DNA of 64,000 bases, taken from assembly GCF_024172085.1 (NCBI RefSeq), contig NZ_JAMZDZ010000001.1, positions 2,914,001 through 2,978,000 of the forward strand, written 5' to 3'. The position numbers and the translations under genes are program-made. This DNA comes from Hamadaea flava (lineage in GTDB: Bacteria > Actinomycetota > Actinomycetes > Mycobacteriales > Micromonosporaceae). A model generated the notes under the pieces. It saw nothing but the letters and a program-made list of their open reading frames with translations. It was not told where the DNA came from and did not search any database. Shown in pieces: positions 49,663-58,558 of this stretch (the first letter of the stretch is position 1; each line of letters starts with the position of its first letter).

Positions 49663-49703
49663 TCGGACATGGGACGTAGGATGTCCGAACATTTCGTCCA
49701 TGT
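49663..49703. promoter_or_regulatory. inverted repeats upstream of the sialidase gene
   Basis: TCGGACAT (49663-49670) and ATGTCCGA (49681-49688) are perfectly complementary, followed by AACAT and ATGTT around TTCGTCC (49687-49703). Three GGACAT-like words in 41 bases suggest an operator in the 322-base divergent region 49444-49765, which otherwise shows TATAAC near 49571 and no gene. Confidence 0.5.
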
Positions 49704-49765
49704 TTCCTGAGCCCGCGCTCGACCCGCTCCGCGTTCAGCGCCGGCAAGTGGAGGTATCCCGCTTC

Positions 49766-51670
49766 ATGACGAGACAACGAGACCACCGACTACATCGCAG
49801 ACTGCTCTCCGTCGCCGTGGTCGCCACGATGGCGGCGGCCACCTTGCTCACCGGCGGGACGGCGTACGCCGCCGAGCCGTATCACGAGGAAGGGGCGGTC
49901 TACACAGCGAAGACGGACGGCTACTTCTGCTACCGCATCCCCGCGATCGTCAAGGCCACCAACGGTGACCTGCTCGCCTTCGCCGAAGGCCGGGTCAGCA
50001 ACTGCGACGACCGCGGCAACATCGACCTGGTGCTCAAGCGCTCCCACGACGGCGGCAAGACCTGGGGCCCGCTCCAGGTCGTCTCCAAGGGCAACGGCGA
50101 CACGCACGGCAACCCGATGCCGATCGTCGACGAGCGCACCGGCCGAGTCGTGCTGTTCACGACGCACAACCCCGGCACCGGCAGCGGCGGCCGGGTTCCG
50201 TTCCTCCAGATCAGCGACGACAGCGGAGCGACCTGGAGCGCGCCGCGGCAGATGTCCGAGCTGTTGCAGCCGGAGTGGACCGCCTGGTACGCCACCGGCC
50301 CGGTGCACGCCATTCAGCTCAAGCGCGGCCCGCACGCCGGACGCCTCGTGATGAGCGCCAACCACGAATCGGTCGGACCCGACGGGCGCAGCGTCCCCGG
50401 AATCCACCTCGGCTACAGCGACGACGGCGGCGACACCTGGCACCTCGGCGCCAGCGCCGGCGGCGTGTCCGACGACATCTTCGTCAACGAGTCCACCCTG
50501 GTGGAGCTGACCGACGGGCGGATCTACGTCAACGTGCGCGAGGCAGGCACGTCGGAGGGCACGCGGGCGTACGCCATCTCCAGCGACGGCGGCGCCAGCT
50601 ATGACGCTCCGTTCCAGATGGTTCCCGCGTTGACGATGCCGGTCGTGCAGGGCTCGCTGCTGCGTCTGACCGCCACCGACGAAGGCGACGCGCAGAACCG
50701 CATCCTGTTCTCCGGCCCGGCCAACCCCGGCAAGCGGGAGGCGCTGACCATCCGCTCCTCGTTCGACGAGGCGAAGACCTGGGAGACCTGGCAGGAGGGC
50801 AAGGTCATCAGCTGGGGTCCGGGCGGATACTCCGACCTGGTCAAGATCTCCGATGATCCGGCTCTGGGACCGGTGGCCGGCGTGCTCTACGAAAGCGGCG
50901 TGGCCGCCCTGTACGAGGTCATCCAGTTCGTGCGGTTCAACGAGGCGTACTTGGACACCCCGAACGGCACCCCGCCGAGTCTGCCGCCGGCACCGGCGCC
51001 GGGCCCGACGACGCCGGACGCGTCGCCCCGCTACGACAACACCGCGTACGTCCGCGGCAACCCCACCCTCGGCGAAGGCCGGTACGGCACCGGGCTCGCG
51101 GCCGACGGCGTCGACGACTACGTGGAGATGCCGTTCAACCAGACCCTCGACCTCGGTGACGACCAGTTCACGATCATGACGTGGTTCCGCTACACCGAGA
51201 CCTCCGGCAGCATCGTGATCTGGTGGTGCTACCAGGTGGGTACGGGAGCCGCCCAGATCTGGCTGCGCGCCGAACCGGCGAGCAACCGCATTCGGGGTGT
51301 CGTGGGCACCGGCCAGGGCGACGCGAACATCACCATCCCCGGCGCGTACAACGACGGGAAATGGCACCACGTCGCCATGCAGCGCACGGCGACCCGGGTC
51401 ACCGTGAACATCGACGGCGCGACCGTCGTCGACCTCGCCGCGCCCCGCGGCTCGGTGACCACCGGCAAGGAGTTCGGCATCAACAGCGTGTTCCTGGGTC
51501 GCCGCGTCGACGGCCTGAACAACACGTTCAAGGGGGACCTGGACGAGTTCCGGATCTACGGCCGTGCGCTGACCGCCGAGGAGCTGACCGAGATCCGTAC
51601 GCACAACGTGCCGATCGCCGGGCAGCTCAAGCTGCGCCTGCCGTTCGACACCATCAACCCGCAGAGCTAG
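49766..51670 (+). CDS. secreted exo-alpha-sialidase (GH33) with LamG-like domain
   Basis: 634 residues. Signal peptide covers about 1-35 (SVAVVATMAAATLLTGGTAY, then AA). The propeller domain begins with the arginine motif CYRIPAIV and carries at least four Asp boxes: SHDGGKTW, SDDSGATW, SDDGGDTW and SSDGGASY. The catalytic acid/base region is FAEGRVSNCDDRGNIDLVLK. A Pro-rich linker near residue 420 leads to a concanavalin-like LamG domain (VDDYVEMPFNQTLDLGDDQF, LDEFRIYGRALT). It should release sialic acid from external glycoconjugates. ATG 49766 has GGAGG eleven bases upstream; the longer frame to 49502 lacks a signal peptide at its start. Confidence 0.9.
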   Translation: MTRQRDHRLHRRLLSVAVVATMAAATLLTGGTAYAAEPYHEEGAVYTAKTDGYFCYRIPAIVKATNGDLLAFAEGRVSNCDDRGNIDLVLKRSHDGGKTWGPLQVVSKGNGDTHGNPMPIVDERTGRVVLFTTHNPGTGSGGRVPFLQISDDSGATWSAPRQMSELLQPEWTAWYATGPVHAIQLKRGPHAGRLVMSANHESVGPDGRSVPGIHLGYSDDGGDTWHLGASAGGVSDDIFVNESTLVELTDGRIYVNVREAGTSEGTRAYAISSDGGASYDAPFQMVPALTMPVVQGSLLRLTATDEGDAQNRILFSGPANPGKREALTIRSSFDEAKTWETWQEGKVISWGPGGYSDLVKISDDPALGPVAGVLYESGVAALYEVIQFVRFNEAYLDTPNGTPPSLPPAPAPGPTTPDASPRYDNTAYVRGNPTLGEGRYGTGLAADGVDDYVEMPFNQTLDLGDDQFTIMTWFRYTETSGSIVIWWCYQVGTGAAQIWLRAEPASNRIRGVVGTGQGDANITIPGAYNDGKWHHVAMQRTATRVTVNIDGATVVDLAAPRGSVTTGKEFGINSVFLGRRVDGLNNTFKGDLDEFRIYGRALTAEELTEIRTHNVPIAGQLKLRLPFDTINPQS

Positions 51671-51673
51671 CGC

Positions 51674-51760
51674 GGCTGGCGTGATCATTGCGCCAGCCAT
51701 GTCGTATCGAGCGGCGAAATGTCCGGCGAAACAGCATGGCTGGCGCGATGATCATCACGC
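51674..51760. repeat. compound inverted repeat after the sialidase gene
   Basis: GGCTGGCG (51674-51681) pairs with CGCCAGCC (51691-51698). The second arm GGCTGGCG returns at 51738-51745, so GCGTGATCAT..GCGCCAGCCATG at 51679-51701 also pairs with CATGGCTGGCGCGATGATCA (from 51735) over more than 20 bases with a 3-base bulge. Two alternative structures are possible: a small terminator or a large hairpin. Confidence 0.7.
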
Positions 51761-51872
51761 GGAGAGCTGTCCGATCAGACGATATTCGGGTGGCCGTTCC
51801 GGTTGACGGTCAATGATCTTGCGGGCAAGATGCCACACAAGATCGATCGAACGTCCAGATTGGAGCGACGCG

Positions 51873-52268
51873 TTGCAGCGATTCCTCAGGGGCGGCATAC
51901 TCGCCGCGGCCACCGCGCTCGCCACGGCGGTGTTGATGCCCGGCACCGCCCAGGCCGCGGCGACCCCGGACATCACCATCTACATCACGAACAGCTTCAC
52001 CAACGTCGCGTCGATGAGCTTCCACGACGACGGTGACAAGTTCACGGTGTGCGACCTGTACGCCGACGGCCACGGCGTACGCGGCTCCCTCTACTACGCC
52101 GGCGACCGGGTGGCGACGCTCTACAACGGCTCCGGTACGGGCGCCTGCAAGAGCTTCACCTATGACGTCAAGGCAGCCGCCGGCGGCTATGACATGTGGG
52201 TGTGCCTTGTGGACGGTTCCGGTGACACGACCGGAAGCGGCTGTCAGTACAAGCAGATCTCGGAATAA
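51873..52268 (+). CDS. small secreted protein, member B of a local family
   Basis: 131 residues from TTG 51873, which has GGAG seven bases upstream and gives a classical signal peptide (ILAAATALATAVLMPGTAQA). The mature part shares DGDKFTVCDLYADGHGVRGS with the 132-residue protein at 46624, and it ends GSGCQYKQISE with two extra cysteines. Using the upstream ATG would put a non-signal N-terminus in front. Function unknown. The next gene, nine bases on, encodes a third small secreted protein. Confidence 0.75.
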   Translation: MQRFLRGGILAAATALATAVLMPGTAQAAATPDITIYITNSFTNVASMSFHDDGDKFTVCDLYADGHGVRGSLYYAGDRVATLYNGSGTGACKSFTYDVKAAAGGYDMWVCLVDGSGDTTGSGCQYKQISE

Positions 52269-52277
52269 GGGGAAGCC

Positions 52278-52721
52278 ATGCGACGAATCGCTTATGCCGC
52301 AGTGACGTTGTTCGTGGCCGTGGTGGCCACCCTGGTCACGCCGACCGCCGCGAGCGCGGCGCCGACTCCGGAGAACGACCACGCGGTCGCCGCCACCGTC
52401 GACACCGTTCTGAGCTGCTATTCCATCGACGGCGCCAAGGTCTGTTACGAGAAGAGCGGCGACAAGTGGTGGGTGCAGGACACCGCCAAGGACGGCATGT
52501 CGGCCGTCGCCGACTGGCGTAACTACCTGACCGCCAACGGCGACCTGTACCGGCAGGGCAAGTGCATCAACTCCCTGGGCTACGGCAACTGGGGCGTCTG
52601 CAACAAGAACTACTACGAGACCAGCAAGCTGATCATGCGCATCTGCGTCATCGACTACTCGGGCGGTGGCTCGGTCTGCTCCAGCTGGGTGACCGTCCAG
52701 GCCGGCGTCATCGAGGCGTAA
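52278..52721 (+). CDS. small secreted cysteine-rich protein, member C
   Basis: 147 residues. Signal peptide about 1-28 (AVVATLVTPTAASAAP). The mature protein has six cysteines (LSCYSIDGAKVCYEKSGDKW, GKCINSLGYGNWGVCN, IMRICVIDYSGGGSVCSSW), likely three disulfides. A V.DTAKDGMSAVADW segment resembles the DLYADGHGVRGSL segment of the two neighbours, suggesting distant relation. GGGGAAGCC precedes the ATG. It forms an operon with the gene before it. A perfect 15-bp terminator follows. Confidence 0.78.
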   Translation: MRRIAYAAVTLFVAVVATLVTPTAASAAPTPENDHAVAATVDTVLSCYSIDGAKVCYEKSGDKWWVQDTAKDGMSAVADWRNYLTANGDLYRQGKCINSLGYGNWGVCNKNYYETSKLIMRICVIDYSGGGSVCSSWVTVQAGVIEA

Positions 52722-52737
52722 CGGCCTCAGGCACGCG

Positions 52738-52770
52738 GAGGCCCGCTGGAGATCGTCTCCAGCGGGCCTC
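52738..52770. terminator. 15-bp perfect hairpin
   Basis: GAGGCCCGCTGGAGA (52738-52752) pairs with TCTCCAGCGGGCCTC (52756-52770) around TCG. The right arm word AGCGGGCCTC is repeated at 52791-52800 inside the next gene. It serves the plus-strand operon and probably the convergent gene as well. Confidence 0.85.
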
Positions 52771-52788
52771 TTGTCGACTATCCCGCTG

Positions 52789-53946
52789 TCAGCGGGCCTC
52801 TTCGGCCGGGCCGCGGCGGCGGCTCAGCACCAACAGGGTTCCGGCGATCAGGACGGCGAACACGGCCAGTCCACCGACGACGAACCCGTCGTGATCGTTC
52901 GGCTCGTCCGCGCTCGCCTCGACCAGCGGAGGGTCGGTCTCGTCGGCACTCGCCACCACCAACGCACCGTCGGCTGTGGCGGACGGCGACAGCGTGGGCG
53001 ACACCGAAGGACTGGCCGACGGCGTACTCGATGGGGCACTCGACGGCGATCGTGACGGCGAGGTACGCGACGTCGTGGAACCCGACGATCCAGAGGACCC
53101 GCTCGCATAGCACCCGTTGACGGTGATCTTCAGGCGGAAGTTGTTGTTGTACTGGTTCTGGTCCGACAACGCGGTGCTGGTGCTCTCACCGGGCCCCTCA
53201 TAGCCGAGGGCGTACCCCTTGTCGCAGCGGTCGATGCGCAGCGACAGCTTCACGGTGGCCGTCGATCCGACCGCCATGTTCTCCTTGCGGCACGAGAACG
53301 ACGTGCCCGCCTTCACACAGCCGGAGCCACCGGCGTACGACATGCCCGGCGGCATGCGGGACGCGCTCAGCACGATCCAGGGCTGCACTCCCGGGCCGTT
53401 GTTGCGGATCGTCGTGGTGACGGTGACGACCTGGCCGACGTCGCCGCGCGGCGTCGTGGACGAGATCGCCATATCGGCCACGTCCGCCTCGCCCGCGATG
53501 GTGATGGATCCGGTCGCGTTCGGGTCGGTCGGCGTCGGACTGCCCGTCAGATGCAGCTTGACGGTGCCTGCCCGGCCCGCCGGGGCGTCCGCCACGGCTT
53601 GGAAGATCGCGTACGCGGTCTTCTTGGACTTCGACACGGTCCCGAACTTGCAGGTGATCTTGGTGCTAGTGAACGTGCACGGCCCGTCCGCGCCGACGAC
53701 GCGTACGCGGGCCGAGATCGCCGACGCGTCGAGGGTCACGACCGCATTGGTGATCGGCGTCGACCCCCAGGCCTGTACGCCGATGGGCACCCGAGTCGGC
53801 GAACCACGCCCGATCGAGGTGCCGATTCCGCTGCCGTAGACGACGAAGAACGGCGCCGCCCCGGCGGTGGCGGCCTGTGCGGCGGCCGGTGCGATGAGCG
53901 TACCGGCCAAGATCATGAGAATCAGGACGACAGCCCGGCGGACCAT
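52789..53946 (-). CDS. surface protein with Ser/Pro stalk and C-terminal anchor
   Basis: 385 residues. Signal peptide about 1-28 (VVLILMILAGTLIAPAAAQA). Two beta-sandwich-like regions follow, the second like DUF11/CARDB (VTVTTTIRNNGPGVQPWIVL), with cysteine pairs. A Ser/Pro/Thr stalk (SPSRSPSSAPSSTPSASPS) leads to one membrane helix (GLAVFAVLIAGTLLVL) and a basic end SRRRGP. No LPXTG motif is evident, so it is membrane-anchored. GGGGAGG precedes ATG 53946; the longer frame adds a non-signal N-terminus. Function unknown, possibly adhesion. Confidence 0.82.
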   Translation of the reverse strand: MVRRAVVLILMILAGTLIAPAAAQAATAGAAPFFVVYGSGIGTSIGRGSPTRVPIGVQAWGSTPITNAVVTLDASAISARVRVVGADGPCTFTSTKITCKFGTVSKSKKTAYAIFQAVADAPAGRAGTVKLHLTGSPTPTDPNATGSITIAGEADVADMAISSTTPRGDVGQVVTVTTTIRNNGPGVQPWIVLSASRMPPGMSYAGGSGCVKAGTSFSCRKENMAVGSTATVKLSLRIDRCDKGYALGYEGPGESTSTALSDQNQYNNNFRLKITVNGCYASGSSGSSGSTTSRTSPSRSPSSAPSSTPSASPSVSPTLSPSATADGALVVASADETDPPLVEASADEPNDHDGFVVGGLAVFAVLIAGTLLVLSRRRGPAEEAR

Positions 53947-54031
53947 CTGCACCTCCCCGTATATCGATGCGGCGCTGATGGTAACCGAAGACACCCGGCC
54001 GGCGGGACCGGTCCGTCGGCCGAAAAGGAAG

Positions 54032-54055
54032 CGCCCGCACTGAAGAGTGCGGGCG
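54032..54055 (-). terminator. 10-bp hairpin with T-rich tail on the minus strand
   Basis: CGCCCGCACT (54032-54041) pairs with AGTGCGGGCG (54046-54055) around GAAG. On the minus strand it is followed by GCTTCCTTTTCGG, a U-rich tail, and lies 16 bases after the stop of the gene at 54072. Confidence 0.75.
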
Positions 54056-54071
54056 AGAGTGTGGGCGCTTG

Positions 54072-54476
54072 TCAGGCGGCGTCGAGGGCCGCGGTGATCT
54101 TGCGGGTCATGTCCGCCAGGACCGGGGTGGGCTTGCTGTCGCCGAGTGCCGATTCGACGGCGACCAGGACGATGCCGCGGTAGTTGTCGGCCTCGGCCGG
54201 GGCCTGCGCCTTGAGCAGGCTCATCGCCTCGGTCAGCGCGGGCAGCACCTTGTCGGCCAGCTCCGCGACGGACTTGCCGCTCAGGTCCATGCCGCCCTTC
54301 TTCTCGGCGAGCACGTGCCCGACCGGGCCGGTGGCCGAGGCCAGCGCGATCGAGCCGCTGGTGGCGATCTTGTGCGGCGAGCCGTTGACGGCGCCGGCCG
54401 CGGCGAGCAGGGACACCGCGCCGTACGCGCCGGTCCGCAGGGTCTGCTTGTCGTCGGCGGTGAAGGTGATGGACAT
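54072..54476 (-). CDS. small conserved protein, tandem paralogue 1
   Basis: 134 residues (MSITFTADDKQTLRTGAYGA, ASATGPVGHVLAEKKG, NYRGIVLVAVESALGDSKPT). It is closely similar along its length to the 136-residue protein encoded at 54584, clearly a tandem duplication. No membrane segment or signal; mixed helical character. Function unknown. GGAGAACG precedes ATG 54476. Terminated by the hairpin at 54032. Confidence 0.8.
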   Translation of the reverse strand: MSITFTADDKQTLRTGAYGAVSLLAAAGAVNGSPHKIATSGSIALASATGPVGHVLAEKKGGMDLSGKSVAELADKVLPALTEAMSLLKAQAPAEADNYRGIVLVAVESALGDSKPTPVLADMTRKITAALDAA

Positions 54477-54583
54477 TTCGTTCTCCTTTGTTGGCGTGCT
54501 TGCTTCGTTTGCGATGTGACTACGATCGGCCGCCGTCCTGTCATGGGACCGTCGTCGGGCTGTCACGGGCGGCCCGCGCGCTG

Positions 54584-54994
54584 TCATGAGCGATCCAGCG
54601 CGCCGGTGATCTCCCGAGTCACCTGCGCCATCGCCGGACCGGGCTCGCGCCATTGGGTGCGGATCGCCGCCTCGAGGGCGACCAGAACGGTGCTGCGGAA
54701 GTTGTCGGACTCCGCCGGAGCCCGTTCCCGGAGCAGGTTCATCGCCGCCGACAGTGCCGGCAGGACCTGCGCCGCGAGGTCGGCCACCGAGGTGCCGCTC
54801 AGATACACCCCGGCCTTCTTGTCGGCGAGCACCCCGCCGACCGGGCCGGTCGCCGAGGCGAGCGAGATCGAGCCCTCGGCCGCGATCCGGTGCGGCGTGC
54901 CGCCCGCGCCCCCGGCCGCCGCCAGCAGCGACACCGCGCCGTACGCCGCCGTCCGGATGGTGAGTTTGTCCTGCTCGGAGAAGGTGATGGACAT
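54584..54994 (-). CDS. small conserved protein, tandem paralogue 2
   Basis: 136 residues (MSITFSEQDKLTIRTAAYGA, ASATGPVGGVLADKKAGVYL, NFRSTVLVALEAAIRTQ). Aligns end to end with the gene at 54072, with the same MSITF start and ASATGPVG core. The 107-base spacer holds no other gene. AGGAG precedes ATG 54994. It follows the SDR gene on the same strand (29-base gap), so the three may be co-transcribed. Confidence 0.8.
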   Translation of the reverse strand: MSITFSEQDKLTIRTAAYGAVSLLAAAGGAGGTPHRIAAEGSISLASATGPVGGVLADKKAGVYLSGTSVADLAAQVLPALSAAMNLLRERAPAESDNFRSTVLVALEAAIRTQWREPGPAMAQVTREITGALDRS

Positions 54995-55023
54995 GTCGTG
55001 ACTCCTTTGGAGAACAGGCGAGG

Positions 55024-55785
55024 TCAGCTACGGGGGCCGAGGAAGTAGCCGCCGCTCGCGTCGAGTACGCCGCCGGTGATCCAGCGGGCGTCGTCGGAGG
55101 CCAGGAAGGCGACCGCCGCCGCGATGTCGGCCGGCTGCCCGACCCGGTTGAGCGCATTGGCGGCGGCGAGGCGGTCTTCGGCTGCCGCCGTGGCGAGCAT
55201 CCAGCCGGAGGAATCGGTGACGGTCGGCCCCGGAGCCACCGCGTTGACGGTGATGCCGCGTACGCCGACCTCCTGGGCGAGGCTCCGGACGAGCACGTCG
55301 ATCGCGCCCTTGGTCATCGCGTACGCCACCTCCGGCGACACCACCCGGGTGGCCGCCGAGGAGACGCAGATGACCCGTCCGCCGTCGGACATCACCGGCA
55401 GCGCTCGCTGAATGAGGAAGAAGGGCGCCTTGACGTTGACCGCGAACAGCCGGTCGAACGACGCCTCGGTGGTGTGGGCGAACGAACCGACCGTGGCCAG
55501 GGCGGCGTTGCTGACCAGGACGTCCAGCGGCCGCCCCGCCAGACCCGAGGCCAACCCGGCGAACAGAGCGTCCAGCTCGCCGGGTACGCCCAGCTCAGCC
55601 CGGACCGCGTACGCTCGCCCGCCGGCCTGCTCGATCTCGGCCACCGTCCGCCCGGCCGCCTCGTCGTCGTGGCCGTAGTGCACCGCGACCAGTGCGCCGT
55701 CGACCGCCAGGCGCAGCGCGATCGCCCGGCCGATGCCGCGAGAGGCCCCGGTCACCAGGGCGGTCTTGCCGTTCAGCGCGGTCAT
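55024..55785 (-). CDS. SDR-family oxidoreductase (FabG-like)
   Basis: 253 residues. The NAD(P)-binding motif VTGASRGIGRAIALRLA, the NAG-like NAALATVG strand, catalytic Ser in CVSSAATRV and Tyr/Lys in VAYAMTKGA are all present. The end, ITGGVLDASGGYFLG, is typical of classical SDRs of the 3-oxoacyl-ACP-reductase type. GGAGTGCGAG precedes ATG 55785. Divergent (106 bases) from a LAL-type LuxR regulator, which may control it. Substrate unknown. Confidence 0.92.
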   Translation of the reverse strand: MTALNGKTALVTGASRGIGRAIALRLAVDGALVAVHYGHDDEAAGRTVAEIEQAGGRAYAVRAELGVPGELDALFAGLASGLAGRPLDVLVSNAALATVGSFAHTTEASFDRLFAVNVKAPFFLIQRALPVMSDGGRVICVSSAATRVVSPEVAYAMTKGAIDVLVRSLAQEVGVRGITVNAVAPGPTVTDSSGWMLATAAAEDRLAAANALNRVGQPADIAAAVAFLASDDARWITGGVLDASGGYFLGPRS

Positions 55786-55891
55786 CTCGCACTCCTTGCT
55801 CAGATCGACTGCGCAGAACGCTAAGTTCGGCCACCTCAGAAGGAATGAGTAAGGTGACTCATGATCCGCGAATAGGTACGAGGGATACGTG

Positions 55892-58558
55892 ATGCTGCAA
55901 GGACGTGCGGAGGAGATCCGGGCCGTCGAGGCGCTGTTGGCCGACGCGAGAACCGGTACCAGCGGCGTCCTCGTGCTCCGAGGCGAACCAGGATTGGGCA
56001 AGTCCGCGCTGCTCGAGTACGCCGCTCAGGCCGCCGACGGGGTCACCGTGCTGCGCGGCGCAGGCGTGGAGACCGAGGTGGAACTGCCCTTCGCCGCCCT
56101 GCATCTGCTGCTGCGACCCGCCCTCGACCGGCTCGACACGCTGCCCGAACCGCAGGCCGTCGCCCTGCGTGGCGCGTTCGGCCTGGCCCCGCTGGGTCAG
56201 ACCGACAAGTTCCTGGTCGGGCTGGCCACCCTCAGCCTCCTGGCGGAGTTGGCCGAGAACCGCCCGCTGCTGGCCGTCGTCGACGACGCCCAATGGTTCG
56301 ACCAAGCCTCGGCCTCGGCCCTGCTCTTCGCGGCCCGTCGGCTGCATTCCGAAGGTGTCGCCCTGCTGATCGCCGCGCGCGACGACCAAGCCGCCTTCCC
56401 CACCTCCGGTCTGCCCGAGCTGCGCCTCGGCGGACTGGTACGCGACGACGCCGAACTCCTGCTGAACGACGGGCTCCCCGCCCACCTGCGGGAGCAGGTG
56501 CTGGCCGAGGCCGGCGGGAACCCGCTGGCCCTCATCGAGCTGTCGAAGGCGGCCGGCGCGGGCGAGCTGGAACTCGCCGGGCCGCTCCCGCTGACCGATC
56601 GGCTCCTCGACGCCTTCGCCGGGCAGATCCAGCGCATGCCCGACCCCACCCGGAAGATGCTCGCCGTGGCGGCCGCCGAGGACACCGGCGCGCTCGGCAT
56701 CGTCCTCGCCGCGTCGGGCACGTTGACGATCCCGGCCGACGCGCTGGAGCCCGCCGAGCTGGCCGGGCTCGCCAAGGTCACCGGTGGCGTCCTGCGATTC
56801 CGCCATCCGCTGCTGCGCTCGGCGGCGTACCACAGCATCTCCTCGGCCCAGCGCCGCGCGATCCATCAGGCCCTGGCCGGAGCGGTGAGCGACGACCGGC
56901 GGGCGTGGCACCTCGCCCTGGCCGCGACCGGACCGGACGAGGAGATCGCCGGCGCCCTCGAACAGTCGGCCGAGCGGGCCGGCGCCCGCCTCGGCTACGC
57001 GGCGATGGCGACCGCCTACGAACGTTCCGCGCAGCTCAGCGCCGACCCGGGACAGCTGGCCCGTCGGCTGGCGGCCGCCGCGCTGGCGGCCAAGGAAGCG
57101 GGGCAAGGCCGCCGGGCGGCGGACTTGAGTGAACGCGCCGCGCACCAGACCACCGATCCGGTGACCTTGGCGCGGCTCTCCGACGTCCGGGCAGCGGTGG
57201 CCTACGACGAGGGCTCGCCACGCGGAGCGGCTCGTTTCCTGGTCGACGGCGCGACCCACGTCGCCGAAGCCGATCCGCGGACCGCCGCCCGTATGCTCAT
57301 GGCCGCGGCGCACAACATCTGGGCCGCGGGCGATCCGGCGCTCGCCGCAGAGGCGTCCCGTCTGCTCGATCGGCTGGGGCTGCCGGCCGACGACAGTCTC
57401 GTCAGCCTTACCCGCGGCGTGGCGCTCGTCTACGGCGGCGACCTCGAATCGGGCTACCCGATGGTGGACGGCTTCCTCCGGCAGGCTTCGACGTCCGGCG
57501 TCCCGGCCCAGATGATGGCCGCCAACCTCACCTTCATCTGCGGCCGCCTCGATCAAGCCGTCGAACTCACCACCGCGATCGCCGCCGGCTGCCGGGCCGA
57601 GGGCCGGATTCGGCTGCTTCCCTTCGCGCTCAACCATCTCGCGTACACGCAGGTCGTGATTGGACACCACCGGGACGCGCGCGACAACGGCGAGGAAGGG
57701 CTCCAGCTCGCGCTCGACACCGGCCAGCCGCACGCCGCCACCGGCCTGCGCGGCCAGCTCGCCTGGTTGGCCGCGGTCGAGGGCGACGAGGAACGCTGCC
57801 GCCCACTGGCCGAATCAGCCTTGGCGTTCGCGGTCAGCCACAACGCCCCGGCCGTCGCCCTGCTGCCGATCTGGGCGCTGGCCATGCTCGACCTGACCCA
57901 GGGCCGCGACCAGGCGGCCCTCGACCGACTCCAGGCACGTCCCGCCGGCTCGTCACACTTCGGCACCAGATTCGTCGTCGACGAGGTCGAAGCGGCGGTA
58001 CGCCTCGGCACACCCGATCGCGTCCGCGAATCGATGGAGCTGGCCGAGCGCTGGACCGACTTGTCCGGCGAGGACTGGGCGAACGCGCTGATCGCACGCT
58101 GCCACGGATTGCTCCGCGACTCGGAGGCAGACTTCGCCCGGGCGTTGGACCTGCACAAACTCGCACCCCAGCCGTACGAACAGGCCCGAACCCGGCTGGC
58201 CTACGGCGAGTGGCTGCGCCGCCGGCGTCGCAAGGCCGAAGCCCGCCCGCACCTGCGCGAAGCGCACGAAGCCTTCGAACGCCTCAACGCGCGACCGTGG
58301 GCCGACCGCGCCGCCGCCGAACTGCGGGCCGCCGGGGAAGTCACACCCACCCGGCGTCGCGTCGATCCCGGCGCCGCGCTGACCGCCCAGGAACTCCAAG
58401 TCGTACGCCTAGCCGCGACGGGCGCCACGAACCGTGACATCGCAGCGCACCTGCTGCTCAGCCCGCGCACCATCGGCCAGCATCTGTACAAGGCGTTCCC
58501 GAAGCTGGGCATCTCCTCCCGGACCGAGTTGGCCCGGCTGGACCTCGACCGGCTCTAA
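55892..58558 (+). CDS. LAL-type LuxR-family transcriptional regulator
   Basis: 888 residues, the size of large ATP-binding regulators of the LuxR family. Walker A is RGEPGLGKSALL near residue 30, Walker B LLAVVDDAQWFD near 130. A long helical-repeat middle follows, then a C-terminal LuxR HTH (LTAQELQVVRLAATGATNRD, LSPRTIGQHLYKAFPKLGIS). It probably activates the divergent SDR gene when ATP and a ligand are bound. GTG 55889 just before the ATG is an alternative start. Its 3' end overlaps the convergent PAP2 gene by four bases. Confidence 0.93.
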   Translation: MLQGRAEEIRAVEALLADARTGTSGVLVLRGEPGLGKSALLEYAAQAADGVTVLRGAGVETEVELPFAALHLLLRPALDRLDTLPEPQAVALRGAFGLAPLGQTDKFLVGLATLSLLAELAENRPLLAVVDDAQWFDQASASALLFAARRLHSEGVALLIAARDDQAAFPTSGLPELRLGGLVRDDAELLLNDGLPAHLREQVLAEAGGNPLALIELSKAAGAGELELAGPLPLTDRLLDAFAGQIQRMPDPTRKMLAVAAAEDTGALGIVLAASGTLTIPADALEPAELAGLAKVTGGVLRFRHPLLRSAAYHSISSAQRRAIHQALAGAVSDDRRAWHLALAATGPDEEIAGALEQSAERAGARLGYAAMATAYERSAQLSADPGQLARRLAAAALAAKEAGQGRRAADLSERAAHQTTDPVTLARLSDVRAAVAYDEGSPRGAARFLVDGATHVAEADPRTAARMLMAAAHNIWAAGDPALAAEASRLLDRLGLPADDSLVSLTRGVALVYGGDLESGYPMVDGFLRQASTSGVPAQMMAANLTFICGRLDQAVELTTAIAAGCRAEGRIRLLPFALNHLAYTQVVIGHHRDARDNGEEGLQLALDTGQPHAATGLRGQLAWLAAVEGDEERCRPLAESALAFAVSHNAPAVALLPIWALAMLDLTQGRDQAALDRLQARPAGSSHFGTRFVVDEVEAAVRLGTPDRVRESMELAERWTDLSGEDWANALIARCHGLLRDSEADFARALDLHKLAPQPYEQARTRLAYGEWLRRRRRKAEARPHLREAHEAFERLNARPWADRAAAELRAAGEVTPTRRRVDPGAALTAQELQVVRLAATGATNRDIAAHLLLSPRTIGQHLYKAFPKLGISSRTELARLDLDRL

